Shown here piece after piece: positions 1 to 4,888 of a stretch of DNA of 6,493 bases (position 1 is its first letter; the number at the start of each line of letters is the position of its first letter). The notes beneath the pieces were generated by a model. That model was not told the origin of the DNA and searched no databases. It saw only the letters and a list, made by a program, of their open reading frames with translations. The DNA is from JALZAH01 sp051000755. Its GTDB lineage: Bacteria; Actinomycetota; Acidimicrobiia; Acidimicrobiales; Palsa-688. A program made the position numbers and the translations under genes. The stretch covers positions 1 through 6,493 of the forward strand of contig JBPCNZ010000125.1 of assembly GCA_051000755.1 (NCBI GenBank), given 5' to 3'.

Positions 1-89
1 CAGAACTGGCCGACCCCGACGATCTCGCGGCGTGGGCGGTCCGTGCCCGTGACATCGACACCGCAGCCAACGGCCGAGCCAGACCATGA
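1..89 (+). CDS. C-terminal end of an unknown protein (partial)
   Basis: An open frame enters from the left edge (first complete codon at base 3) and ends at the TGA at 87-89. The 28 visible residues begin ELADPDDLAAWAVRARD and end NGRARP. They look helical and charged, with the G/C-rich third positions of a real gene. The stop overlaps the next start as ATGA (86-89), which marks translational coupling and is the main reason for trusting this frame over the other open frame here. The family cannot be named from so little; by context it belongs to the same prophage-like operon. Confidence 0.5.
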   Translation, partial: ELADPDDLAAWAVRARDIDTAANGRARP

Positions 90-501
90 GCATCCACGAC
101 CCGAGCCGCTACCTCCTCGGCGGCACGGGTCGATCTGTGGTCGTGCCGGCACGAATCTCACGCCTGCTCGACCGAGCGCTCCTCGACGACTACCGCCGCC
201 GGGTTCGTGGCATGGACGCCCAGCTCGACGGCGTCCTCAGCGCCCTGCACGTCGCCGGGTTGGAATGGGCCGAGCATCGCTCGACTTCCGGGAACGGAAC
301 AACGGAACTTCCGGCAATCGACAGTCAGGCATCCTCGACTCACGATGATCTCGACGTCACCACCGTGGCCCACCAGCTCGACTGCTCCGACCGCAACGTC
401 AGGGATCTCTCGTCCGTGGTCGGATCGCCGGCCGGAAGGTCCACGGCCACTGGAGCATCACGCCCGAACATCTCGCCGGCTACCTCGCTGACCGCCGCTG
501 A
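86..501 (+). pseudogene. Excisionase/MerR-type HTH protein, apparently frameshifted
   Basis: The frame opens with ATG at 86, overlapping the previous stop. An N-terminal part (RYLLGGTGRSVVVPARI, then an amphipathic helical stretch to about residue 65) leads through a polar linker into an HTH at residues 90-108 (VTTVAHQLDCSDRNVRDL). This frame then gives implausible sequence up to 529. The frame that takes over near 410 continues as VRGRIAGRKVHGHWSI followed by TPEHLAGYLADRR and the TGA at 499-501. That is the expected wing and final helix of an excisionase-like winged HTH (RDL-x-x-GRIxGRKVxGxWxIxPEdLxxYL). One base is apparently missing at about 408-412. The rejoined product would be about 138 residues. 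It probably bound DNA as a prophage or element regulator. A sequencing error would give the same picture. The family call is by motif only. Confidence 0.62.
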
Positions 502-519
502 CCGAAAGGGACCAACACC

Positions 520-1146
520 ATGTACATGATCGACGTCATCCCTGACGCCACTCAGGAGGCGGCCCAGAAGCTGCTGCAATCCGCCGAGTTTTCGTACAAC
601 GTCGTCCGGAACAACGCCGACCTGACCCCCCAGGCAAAACAGGCGGCCATGGCCCGGACGTACGCCGCCACCGAGAGCAAGATGAATGCGCTCAGAGAGG
701 CAACAAGCGGCCAGGCCACCGCACGCCGCGAGGCCGCCATGAGGACCGCCTTCGGCAGTCCCAGCGTCGACCCGAGCGCAGCGATCTCAGCGAGAGATGC
801 CGCCGACCGTGCCGGCCAGCTCGGACCAGACGACTACGGGCAAGCTCTCGACCTCCTCAACAGGGCCGAGATGAACGGCGACGGGGTACTCGCCGCCGCC
901 ATCGGATGGCAGGCGTGGACTATGAGCAGCGGCGGTCCCGGCGGTCTCGGCTACGGATCGGCCGGCTGGTCCGACGTGTTGGCCGCCTATCTGACGAACA
1001 GACCCCAGGCGGCCAAGGCCCTTGGCGACCTGGAGGCGTCCACCGTCAAGCCGTACATCGCCGCCTTGGCTGCCTTCTGGGTCCCGATCCCGCCCGAGTT
1101 GGGCTCACTCCCCGAATACCAGATCGCCGCCCTCGCGGCCAGCTGA
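520..1146 (+). CDS. Uncharacterised helical protein of a prophage-like operon
   Basis: This is a 208-residue protein starting at ATG 520, with the Shine-Dalgarno-like AAAGGGA at 505-511; a second in-frame ATG at 526 is possible. It is mostly helical and Ala/Gln/Arg-rich (residues about 8-75), then has an ISARDAADRA segment, a Gly-rich turn (GGPGGLGYG) followed by a Trp/Tyr-containing stretch, and a C-terminal PPELGSLPEYQIAALAAS. There is no signal peptide, membrane segment or catalytic motif. The overall shape resembles uncharacterised proteins that I associate with actinobacterial prophages, but I cannot assign a function. It follows the HTH gene by 18 bases, and its stop overlaps the next start (TGATG). 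Confidence 0.8.
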   Translation: MYMIDVIPDATQEAAQKLLQSAEFSYNVVRNNADLTPQAKQAAMARTYAATESKMNALREATSGQATARREAAMRTAFGSPSVDPSAAISARDAADRAGQLGPDDYGQALDLLNRAEMNGDGVLAAAIGWQAWTMSSGGPGGLGYGSAGWSDVLAAYLTNRPQAAKALGDLEASTVKPYIAALAAFWVPIPPELGSLPEYQIAALAAS

Positions 1147-1385
1147 TGCCCGACCCCGCCGCCGAGTTCGCTGCCCTGCTCCACTCCCGCCTTGCTGGCC
1201 GCCCACCGGCTTCCGAACCCGACGCCCATGCCGTCGCGCCCACGCCACGCCTGCCAGCGCCCAACCACGCACAAGGCGCATCGGTCAACGCCACGCCGCC
1301 GCAGCCGCACCCGGCCGACGCCTTAGCCCGCCTGTTCTACGGCCTCGGCGCGCCGACCGGCGACGGCGGCTGGCGCGCGTGCTGA
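1146..1385 (+). CDS. Small hypothetical protein (79 aa)
   Basis: ATG at 1146 shares a base with the stop of the upstream gene (TGATG at 1144-1148), so translation is probably coupled. The product starts MPDPAAEFAALLHSRLAG, has a Pro/Ala/His-rich disordered middle (residues about 22-58) and a short hydrophobic C-terminal segment (ADALARLFYGLGAPTGDGG). The N-terminal helix, low-complexity linker and C-terminal helix suggest a small adaptor or phage-associated protein. No known family is recognised. It ends in Cys before TGA. The next reading frame begins inside its last codons (GTG at 1379), so a lost frame between the two is also conceivable. Confidence 0.6.
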   Translation: MPDPAAEFAALLHSRLAGRPPASEPDAHAVAPTPRLPAPNHAQGASVNATPPQPHPADALARLFYGLGAPTGDGGWRAC

Positions 1386-1681
1386 TCGACCGGCGGGGCG
1401 TCAACGCCCGAGCCGTGCGACCTCACCAGGGCGCCGATCGAGCGATGGTCGTAGAGGCGTCACTCCTGCGCCCCACGACGACCAGCGCCCCGCCGGCCAC
1501 CAGTGAGGCGACGACGTGGCCGTCCAAAATCAACCCACCCCGGCCTCATCTGACAGCGGGACCGCCCCCACCCCCGATACCCCCCCCACCCCCCCTGTCG
1601 GCGGACACCGCCTGCTATACCGGTTCGGGTCCTGCGTGCGCATGGACCCCGATTTTTCAGGGCTGCGGTGAGCTGCGATGA
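1379..1681 (+). CDS. Doubtful Pro-rich reading frame, possibly frameshifted
   Basis: A GTG at 1379 overlaps the stop of the 79-residue gene, and the frame ends with a TGA that overlaps the next ATG as ATGA (1678-1681); both are classic coupling geometries. Codons 1379-1515 have strongly G/C-biased third positions and encode IDRRGVNARAV...DRAMVVEASLL. From about 1516 this frame becomes PPPPPIPPPPP plus a Cys-rich tail with weaker bias. A second frame (GTG 1516 to TGA 1671) then reads more naturally: PTPASSDSGTAPTPDTPP followed by HRLLYRFGSCVRMDPDF. Either the gene runs straight through, or one base was lost near 1505-1515, or the second frame is a separate 51-residue gene. No family is recognised. 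Confidence 0.35.
   Translation: MLIDRRGVNARAVRPHQGADRAMVVEASLLRPTTTSAPPATSEATTWPSKINPPRPHLTAGPPPPPIPPPPPLSADTACYTGSGPACAWTPIFQGCGELR
1565..1595 (-). repeat. G-quadruplex-forming tract (C-runs on + strand)
   Basis: Four C-runs of 5, 5, 8 and 7 bases (1565-1569, 1571-1575, 1580-1587, 1589-1595) are separated by 1, 4 and 1 bases. The - strand therefore fits the G3+N1-7 quadruplex pattern with short loops. The tract lies about 80 bases upstream of the terminase-like gene. Runs this long are also prone to slippage and to sequencing-length errors. Confidence 0.75.
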
Positions 1682-2055
1682 GCACTAACTCACGAATTCC
1701 GCCGGCTCGTCGAGGTCTGGGCGCGGCCGGGAAGGCCCTCCATAGGGCTGTTTACACTTACCTAACGGCCGAGAACCTCGAGTTGGATCCTGTCGAAGGG
1801 CACGCTTTGCTGGCTGCGTGCCATCAGGCGGACGTCGTGAGCCGGATGGAGGAGGCGATGGCCGGCGAGCCGTTGACGGTCCGGGGTAGCCAGGGTCAGC
1901 AGGTGGCTCACCCGTTGCTGGTGGAGGCGCGGCAGGGCCGTGCTGAGGTGGCGAGGTTGCTGGCCCGACTGAAGATCAGCACGGACCCAGACGAGGAGTC
2001 GGCGACCAGGCGCGGCCGGTACGCAGCGAATGTCCGGTGGAGGGGCGCAGGGTGA
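1678..2055 (+). CDS. Phage terminase small-subunit-like protein
   Basis: The product is 125 residues from ATG 1678. It has an N-terminal Arg/Gly-rich segment, a helical part (GKALHRAVYTYLTAENLELD, then HALLAACHQADVVSRMEEAM), the conserved-looking block LTVRGSQGQQVAHPLLVEAR (residues 66-85), then a helix RAEVARLLARLKI and a basic tail ending RYAANVRW. The RGSxGQ-x-x-HPLxxExRxxRxExxxLLxxL pattern is what I know from P27-like terminase small subunits and their actinobacterial relatives. Such proteins recognise phage DNA and load the large packaging subunit. The length fits that class. No large terminase follows in this window, so the gene may be an orphan remnant or may have another DNA-binding role. 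Its stop overlaps the next start (GTGA at 2052-2055). Confidence 0.68.
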   Translation: MSTNSRIPPARRGLGAAGKALHRAVYTYLTAENLELDPVEGHALLAACHQADVVSRMEEAMAGEPLTVRGSQGQQVAHPLLVEARQGRAEVARLLARLKISTDPDEESATRRGRYAANVRWRGAG

Positions 2056-2393
2056 GCCGCCGTCGGCGTGGCCACGACGGCACCCTGCGAGCGGAGTACA
2101 CGGCCTTCATGCGCCGGTTGTGCTCCATGTCATGCGCCTCTCTGCCGTCCTGCACGTGGCCGGCGCAGTTGGCAGCCCTTGAGGCGGGCGAACGGGTCGC
2201 CGTGCAGGGGCGGGATGTCGGTGACGTCCGGGACTCCAACAGCTACTGGCTCGAGCCGGACGGGTCGTTGACCCTGAGGGATCCGCCCAGGGTGGACCCT
2301 ATGGACCCCGCCGACCCCAAGACCCTTTTCGAGAGGACCCACTATGACGAGCCGGACGGGTCTCTGACCCAACGGGATTGCCGCACGGGTTAA
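2052..2393 (+). CDS. Uncharacterised 113-aa protein with internal EPDGSLT repeats
   Basis: GTG at 2052 overlaps the stop of the terminase-like gene as GTGA, and G/C-rich third positions support coding. The N-terminus is very basic (SRRRRG). Next come a helical region with four Cys within about 15 residues (RLCSMSCASLPSCTW spans three), the segment PAQLAALEAGERVAVQGRDV, and an acidic, Pro/Asp-rich C-terminal half. EPDGSLTLRD (residues 68-77) recurs as EPDGSLTQRD (residues 100-109). At DNA level the two copies, 2253-2282 and 2349-2378, match at 25 of 30 bases and lie 96 bases (32 codons) apart, suggesting a local in-frame duplication. A Zn-binding role for the Cys is possible but unproven. The family is not recognised. 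Confidence 0.6.
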   Translation: MSRRRRGHDGTLRAEYTAFMRRLCSMSCASLPSCTWPAQLAALEAGERVAVQGRDVGDVRDSNSYWLEPDGSLTLRDPPRVDPMDPADPKTLFERTHYDEPDGSLTQRDCRTG

Positions 2394-2629
2394 CTACCGG
2401 ACCGCCGGGACCTCGACCAACTTCTCCTTCCGCACGCTTTACTGTCCAGCCGATCGAAGCCGTCCGTGTCCGACTGCGGCTGGCTTAAGGGGTTCGTGAA
2501 AGTGAGCTCGGGTGTCTCTGCTGGCGCCGTGGGTGGCCACAAGACCCCGGGTAGCCAGGCCCGCACGCTGTACGGTTACTTCAGCCGGGCGGCCTCTAGA
2601 GCCGGCGGCGACGGAGGGGATGGACGGGC
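2394..2629. other. Gene-free stretch with a weak direct repeat
   Basis: I see no convincing gene here; open frames lack a supported start and do not resemble proteins. Two imperfect direct copies of CCGCACGCTxTAC followed by CAGCCG lie at about 2430-2452 and 2561-2587. A ribosome-binding site (GGAGGGG, 2613-2619) precedes the next gene. No strong promoter or terminator hairpin is apparent. Confidence 0.5.
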
Positions 2630-3415
2630 ATGGGGAACGGAGCTACTCCAGCAGCTTGGTACGCGGATCCGAGCGGACAGCCGCTCCTGCGTTGGTGGGA
2701 CGGCGGCCAGTGGGCGCAGCCGACCGTGCCGTTTCCTCCCCCCGGGGCGCCTGCGCCGCCACCACCGAGCCTTTGGGGTACCCCGGCGAAACCAGACGGA
2801 GGAGGCCGTCACCAGCTTTTCCGAGGCAAGCATCAGCACGAGGAGGAGATAGCTCGCCTCAAGCAGATCATCGACTCGATAGGCATCACTGAGCGAGACC
2901 AGCTCCTGGCCGAGCTTTCCGGGCTTCGTCAGGAACTACCCAACCTGCGTCAGGAGCGGGACGCGCTCAGCGGTGGGCTTCCCGCATTGAGGGCCGAGAC
3001 GGCCGGATTGCAGACGGCCAGGGACGAGCTTCGCTCGGCGAAGGCCGAGCGCGGCCAGGTACAAGCAGAGCAGGTGCGGGTGGCCATCGACATCGAACAT
3101 GCGGAGCGGTTCCGGAATGAACGCAACGAGCTGGAGCTTGAGCTGGCGAAGCTTCGAGCCGAGATCATTGAGACTCGAGACATTGAGATCCTCCAAGAGG
3201 TTGGGATCTACCAGTACCGGCATCCGCTCGACGACGCCATCGCCTACCTCCCGGTGCTCGTGCTGGAGGCGTTGCAGTTCGGCGAGCAACGCCATGGCCC
3301 GCCGGGCCGAGGGGGCGCTGCACCGTGCGACCAGCCCGCGATGCCGTTCCTGATGCGTCACACGGTCGACGGGTGGAAGATCCGCCGGCCGTTCTTCCCA
3401 GACGGTCCCGCCTGA
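2630..3415 (+). CDS. DUF2510–coiled-coil protein with a truncated DUF4041-like domain
   Basis: This 261-residue protein starts at ATG 2630 after GGAGGGG (2613-2619). Residues 6-32 (TPAAWYADPSGQPLLRWWDG and on) form a DUF2510 domain, a Trp-rich module common at actinobacterial N-termini. A Pro-rich linker (33-55) follows, then a long charged coiled coil (about 70-182). ETRDIEILQEVGIYQYRHPL (181-200) plus DDAIAY matches the start of DUF4041, a domain of phage-type proteins usually followed by more DUF4041 sequence and often a C-terminal T5orf172/Mug113 GIY-YIG-like domain. Here the match stops at about residue 206 (near base 3247). The last 55 residues (FGEQRHGPPGRGG..., MPFLMRHTVDGWKIRRPFF) look unrelated. 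So the protein is probably a deletion product fused to foreign sequence, with the nuclease-like end lost. Whether it still functions, for example as a coiled-coil scaffold, is unknown. Confidence 0.72.
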   Translation: MGNGATPAAWYADPSGQPLLRWWDGGQWAQPTVPFPPPGAPAPPPPSLWGTPAKPDGGGRHQLFRGKHQHEEEIARLKQIIDSIGITERDQLLAELSGLRQELPNLRQERDALSGGLPALRAETAGLQTARDELRSAKAERGQVQAEQVRVAIDIEHAERFRNERNELELELAKLRAEIIETRDIEILQEVGIYQYRHPLDDAIAYLPVLVLEALQFGEQRHGPPGRGGAAPCDQPAMPFLMRHTVDGWKIRRPFFPDGPA

Positions 3416-3465
3416 CGAGTGGGCATCACCCGACCTCTCTGCGTATCTGCCCCGGACGAGGCCGG

Positions 3466-3660
3466 CTACCTGACCGGGGGTGAGACACGGGATGTTTGAC
3501 CATCGCCGGTCTCGCCGAGATCCGGTTCGTGAAGTCCGGGAGGTACACGAACTGGGCACAGGTCGTCCCCTACCTGGGCTCGCCATGTGTCGGGCCCCCG
3601 GACAAGCAGTTGCCCGCACCAACGACAGACGGTTTCGGGGTCGGCGGATCTATCGGTCAT
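3466..3660 (-). CDS. Small Cys-rich (zinc-ribbon-like) protein
   Basis: The 64-residue product reads MTDRSADPETVCRWCGQ..., with Cys12-x2-Cys15, then DTWRAQVGDDLCP (Cys35) and VPPGLHEPD (His44). CxWCG followed about 20 residues later by a GDDxCP motif recalls small actinobacterial proteins with a half zinc ribbon, but a fourth ligand is uncertain (His44 is a candidate). ATG (bases 3660-3658 on the - strand) is preceded by a GTGGAG ribosome-binding site. The TGA of the upstream YrhK-like frame ends one base before this ATG, which implies a shared - strand transcript. The C-terminal 20 residues look unstructured. Its function is unknown. Confidence 0.58.
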   Translation of the reverse strand: MTDRSADPETVCRWCGQLLVRGPDTWRAQVGDDLCPVRVPPGLHEPDLGETGDGQTSRVSPPVR

Positions 3661-3661
3661 A

Positions 3662-3844
3662 TCAGCGCTCCACTGTCGTGTGTCTCCTGCTCGGCCCCTC
3701 TATGTGCCCAGGGAGCTTCCGGAGCTGGGCGGACCTGACGAGGTCGATGGTGGGTTTGAGGGCGAACAGAAGGGACCCGACGAGAAACAACCAGTCCGCG
3801 GCGCAGTGGTCTCTCTGGTTAATGACTTGGGGCCCGGTGTACGG
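3662..3844 (-). pseudogene. YrhK-like membrane protein remnant
   Basis: The - strand is open from 3844 to the TGA at 3664-3662. It encodes GPQVINQRDHCAA, then DWLFLVGSLLFALKPTIDLV, then RSAQLRKLPG. The WLFLVGS...KPTIxLVR...LRKLP pattern is that of the last transmembrane helix and basic exit of YrhK-domain proteins, which normally have two helices. The VINQ segment resembles the sequence before the first YrhK helix, so one helix seems to have been deleted internally. No ATG or GTG is in frame; only ATT (3823) or an internal TTG could serve as start. The frame abuts the Cys-rich gene by one base. I take it as a decayed or shortened gene; a non-canonical start cannot be excluded. Confidence 0.45.
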
Positions 3845-3916
3845 TCAACGGCGACATACAAGGCGGCCCCGGCGGTGCGCGGACACCCCGGGGCCCGGAC
3901 ACGGAGGGATGGCCCC

Positions 3917-4210
3917 ATGCCAAGCAGCACTGTACAAGCGCGCCCTGACGCGCCACCGATGCTCGGTCCCGAGATCCGTGAGTCACTCACGGATCTGGGC
4001 GCGGAGCAGCGTCTCCCAGCCGGCCCGCTCATCGACCGTCTGATCATCCGCTACGGGTCGCTGCTGGCACTCGGGCCTGCAGCCCGGCGGAGGGTGCACC
4101 GCTACCAGCACACCGGTCTCACCGCCGACCAGGCCGACCGTGCCGCGGTGCATCTGCTCGGTCTGCATCCGGCGTCGGTATGGGGGTGGGACTGGTACCG
4201 GCTGGACTGA
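3917..4210 (+). CDS. Small HTH (Cro/XRE-like) DNA-binding protein
   Basis: The product is 97 residues from ATG 3917, chosen because GGAGGG (3903-3908) sits 8 bases upstream; the ATG at 3909 is out of frame. The C-terminal half has the order typical of compact phage and actinobacterial regulators: LIDRLIIRYGSLLALGPAAR (a degenerate first HTH helix), RRVHRYQHTGLTADQADRAA (recognition helix and turn), then GLHPASVWGWDWY. The VHRxxxxGLTxxQADRxAxxLGLHPxxVW pattern is the basis for the call. The N-terminal 20 residues are probably disordered. It is followed after 2 bases by a perfect palindrome (4213-4231) that could be its own operator or that of the downstream unit. It likely acts as an element-specific transcription regulator. 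Confidence 0.65.
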   Translation: MPSSTVQARPDAPPMLGPEIRESLTDLGAEQRLPAGPLIDRLIIRYGSLLALGPAARRRVHRYQHTGLTADQADRAAVHLLGLHPASVWGWDWYRLD

Positions 4211-4212
4211 CC

Positions 4213-4231
4213 TTCGTCAAACTTTGACGAA
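4213..4231. promoter_or_regulatory. Perfect palindrome, candidate operator
   Basis: TTCGTCAAACTTTGACGAA has 9-bp arms around a single central base. The one-base centre disfavours an RNA hairpin and suits binding of a dimeric regulator. It lies 2 bases after the stop of the HTH gene, upstream of the structured region and the small membrane-protein gene. That it binds the adjacent HTH protein is inference. Confidence 0.5.
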
Positions 4232-4243
4232 AGTGGAGGACCG

Positions 4244-4423
4244 ATGAGGAACAAGAGGGAAGTTCTGCCCTTCTTGGGTTCCGACTCGCAAGTCGACCCA
4301 GACTCTGGGTCGACTTGCTTTCCCCAAAGTTCGGGGGAAGCAAGGCCAAAGCGGGAGAGACCGCCGCGGATGTCCTCGAGGACCAGGTCCGAGGGCGTCT
4401 TCGAGCGGATCACCTGGCCGTAG
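4244..4423 (+). CDS. Doubtful 59-aa reading frame over structured DNA
   Basis: ATG 4244 has a GGAGGA at 4235-4240, rather close (3 bases). The frame runs MRNKREVLPFLGSDSQVD... to a basic Arg/Ser/Pro stretch and ends GVFERITWP at TAG 4421-4423. Third-position bias is weaker than in the neighbouring genes, and most of the first half coincides with inverted repeats. It could be a leader peptide whose translation affects folding of the hairpins, a small real protein, or nothing. No family is recognised. Confidence 0.25.
   Translation: MRNKREVLPFLGSDSQVDPDSGSTCFPQSSGEARPKRERPPRMSSRTRSEGVFERITWP
4248..4344 (+). other. Run of overlapping stem-loops, possible structured RNA
   Basis: Three potential hairpins follow one another. 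The first pairs GGAACAAGAGGG (4248-4259) with CCCTTCTTGGGTTCC (4268-4282), with two bulges. The second is the perfect 13-bp stem at 4288-4300/4306-4318. The third pairs CTTGCTTTCCCC (4314-4325) with GGGGAAGCAAG (4334-4344), with one bulged T. The second and third share CTTGC (4314-4318), so they compete, as in attenuators or switches. Whether it is transcribed is unknown. Confidence 0.45.
4288..4321 (+). terminator. Candidate intrinsic terminator (13-bp perfect stem)
   Basis: GCAAGTCGACCCA (4288-4300), loop GACTC, and TGGGTCGACTTGC (4306-4318) form a perfect hairpin followed by TTT then CCCC. The U-tract is short, as is common in actinobacteria. It could end transcription of the HTH gene 78 bases upstream. 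Overlap with a competing downstream hairpin suggests that termination might be conditional. Confidence 0.5.
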
Positions 4424-4527
4424 GGCGAGCATGCGCCCGTCAGACGGCGGACTCATCGCTGTCACTGAATCGGCGTAAGGTCGGCAGAGAGAAGCCGCTT
4501 TGCCGGCTTGAAATGAGGCCGCGTGCC
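4345..4527. other. Intergenic stretch before the membrane-protein gene
   Basis: No gene beyond the tail of the doubtful 59-residue frame is supported here. It contains a 12-base palindrome, GTCCTCGAGGAC (4372-4383), and a small hairpin AAGCCG/CGGCTT (4492-4497/4504-4509) just upstream of the membrane-protein gene. No clear promoter boxes are seen. Confidence 0.4.
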
Positions 4528-4728
4528 ATGCGAATCAACACAACTCTGACCTACGTCGTGATCCCAGGCCTCATCGCCGGAGTGATCTACTTCGTCATCG
4601 CCTTCGTGACTGGGGCATCGGCGGTCGCTGCGATCATCGGCGGTGTTGTCGTCGCCGCTATTGCGATCGTCATCGGCCTGATCTTCCGTGCGGTGTTCAA
4701 GCGACGGGCCGCATCCCGCCGCGCGTAG
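4528..4728 (+). CDS. Small two-helix membrane protein
   Basis: The product is 66 residues. ATG 4528 is preferred over the in-frame ATG at 4513 because TGAGG (4514-4518) provides a ribosome-binding site 9 bases upstream. Two hydrophobic helices are evident, about residues 8-28 (TYVVIPGLIAGVIYFVIAFV) and 33-55 (VAAIIGGVVVAAIAIVIGL and on), joined by a short TGAS turn. The C-terminus is strongly basic (FKRRAASRRA), so by the positive-inside rule it should face the cytoplasm, giving a hairpin with both ends inside. No family is recognised. Small size, high hydrophobicity and structured upstream DNA would fit either a housekeeping membrane peptide or a toxin-like peptide; the sequence does not decide. 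Confidence 0.7.
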   Translation: MRINTTLTYVVIPGLIAGVIYFVIAFVTGASAVAAIIGGVVVAAIAIVIGLIFRAVFKRRAASRRA

Positions 4729-4772
4729 CTGTCGCACCCGGCACGGCGATTGTCGCCACCACTCTGCGAACT

Positions 4773-4835
4773 ATGCGGCGCAAGAACAACCGTGTCCGCT
4801 ACGGGATCCGCCAGCGGGACATCGCCGAAGTTTGA
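4773..4835 (+). CDS. Possible 20-aa peptide
   Basis: ATG 4773 begins a short frame rich in Arg and Asn (MRRKNNRVRYGIRQRDIAEV) ending at TGA 4833-4835. There is no clear ribosome-binding site. It may be chance; it is listed because it lies in otherwise empty sequence between two genes. Confidence 0.15.
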   Translation: MRRKNNRVRYGIRQRDIAEV

Positions 4836-4874
4836 CCGACCCGGAGGCCCCAGACGAAACGTCAAGGGGGTCTG

Positions 4875-4880
4875 TATGAT
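4875..4880 (+). promoter_or_regulatory. -10 box of a probable leaderless promoter
   Basis: TATGAT (5 of 6 to TATAAT) lies 8 bases before ATG 4889, placing the transcription start at or within a base or two of the start codon. No good -35 box is visible at the usual distance, which is common for actinobacterial promoters. The following gene has no clear Shine-Dalgarno sequence, in line with leaderless translation. Confidence 0.55.
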
Positions 4881-4888
4881 GGGGCTCC

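Noticed and set aside
2936..3622. Long - strand reading frame opposite the coiled-coil protein
   Set aside because: It mirrors the coiled-coil codons of the + strand gene and also overlaps the better-supported Cys-rich gene; it has no recognisable domain.
3829..3898. Two copies of GGGGCCCGG as a terminator or repeat pair
   Set aside because: They are short, GC-only and partly self-complementary, so chance is the simplest explanation.
3480..3916. + strand frames running into the small HTH gene from upstream
   Set aside because: The sequence upstream of ATG 3917 is not protein-like, and a good ribosome-binding site (GGAGGG) marks 3917 as the start.
4372..4383. 12-base palindrome GTCCTCGAGGAC as an operator
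   Set aside because: It sits in the doubtful 59-residue frame away from any promoter, and short GC-rich palindromes are common in such DNA.
4102..4465. - strand frames opposite the HTH gene and the structured region
   Set aside because: They are antisense to the HTH gene and to inverted repeats, with no motif and no ribosome-binding site.
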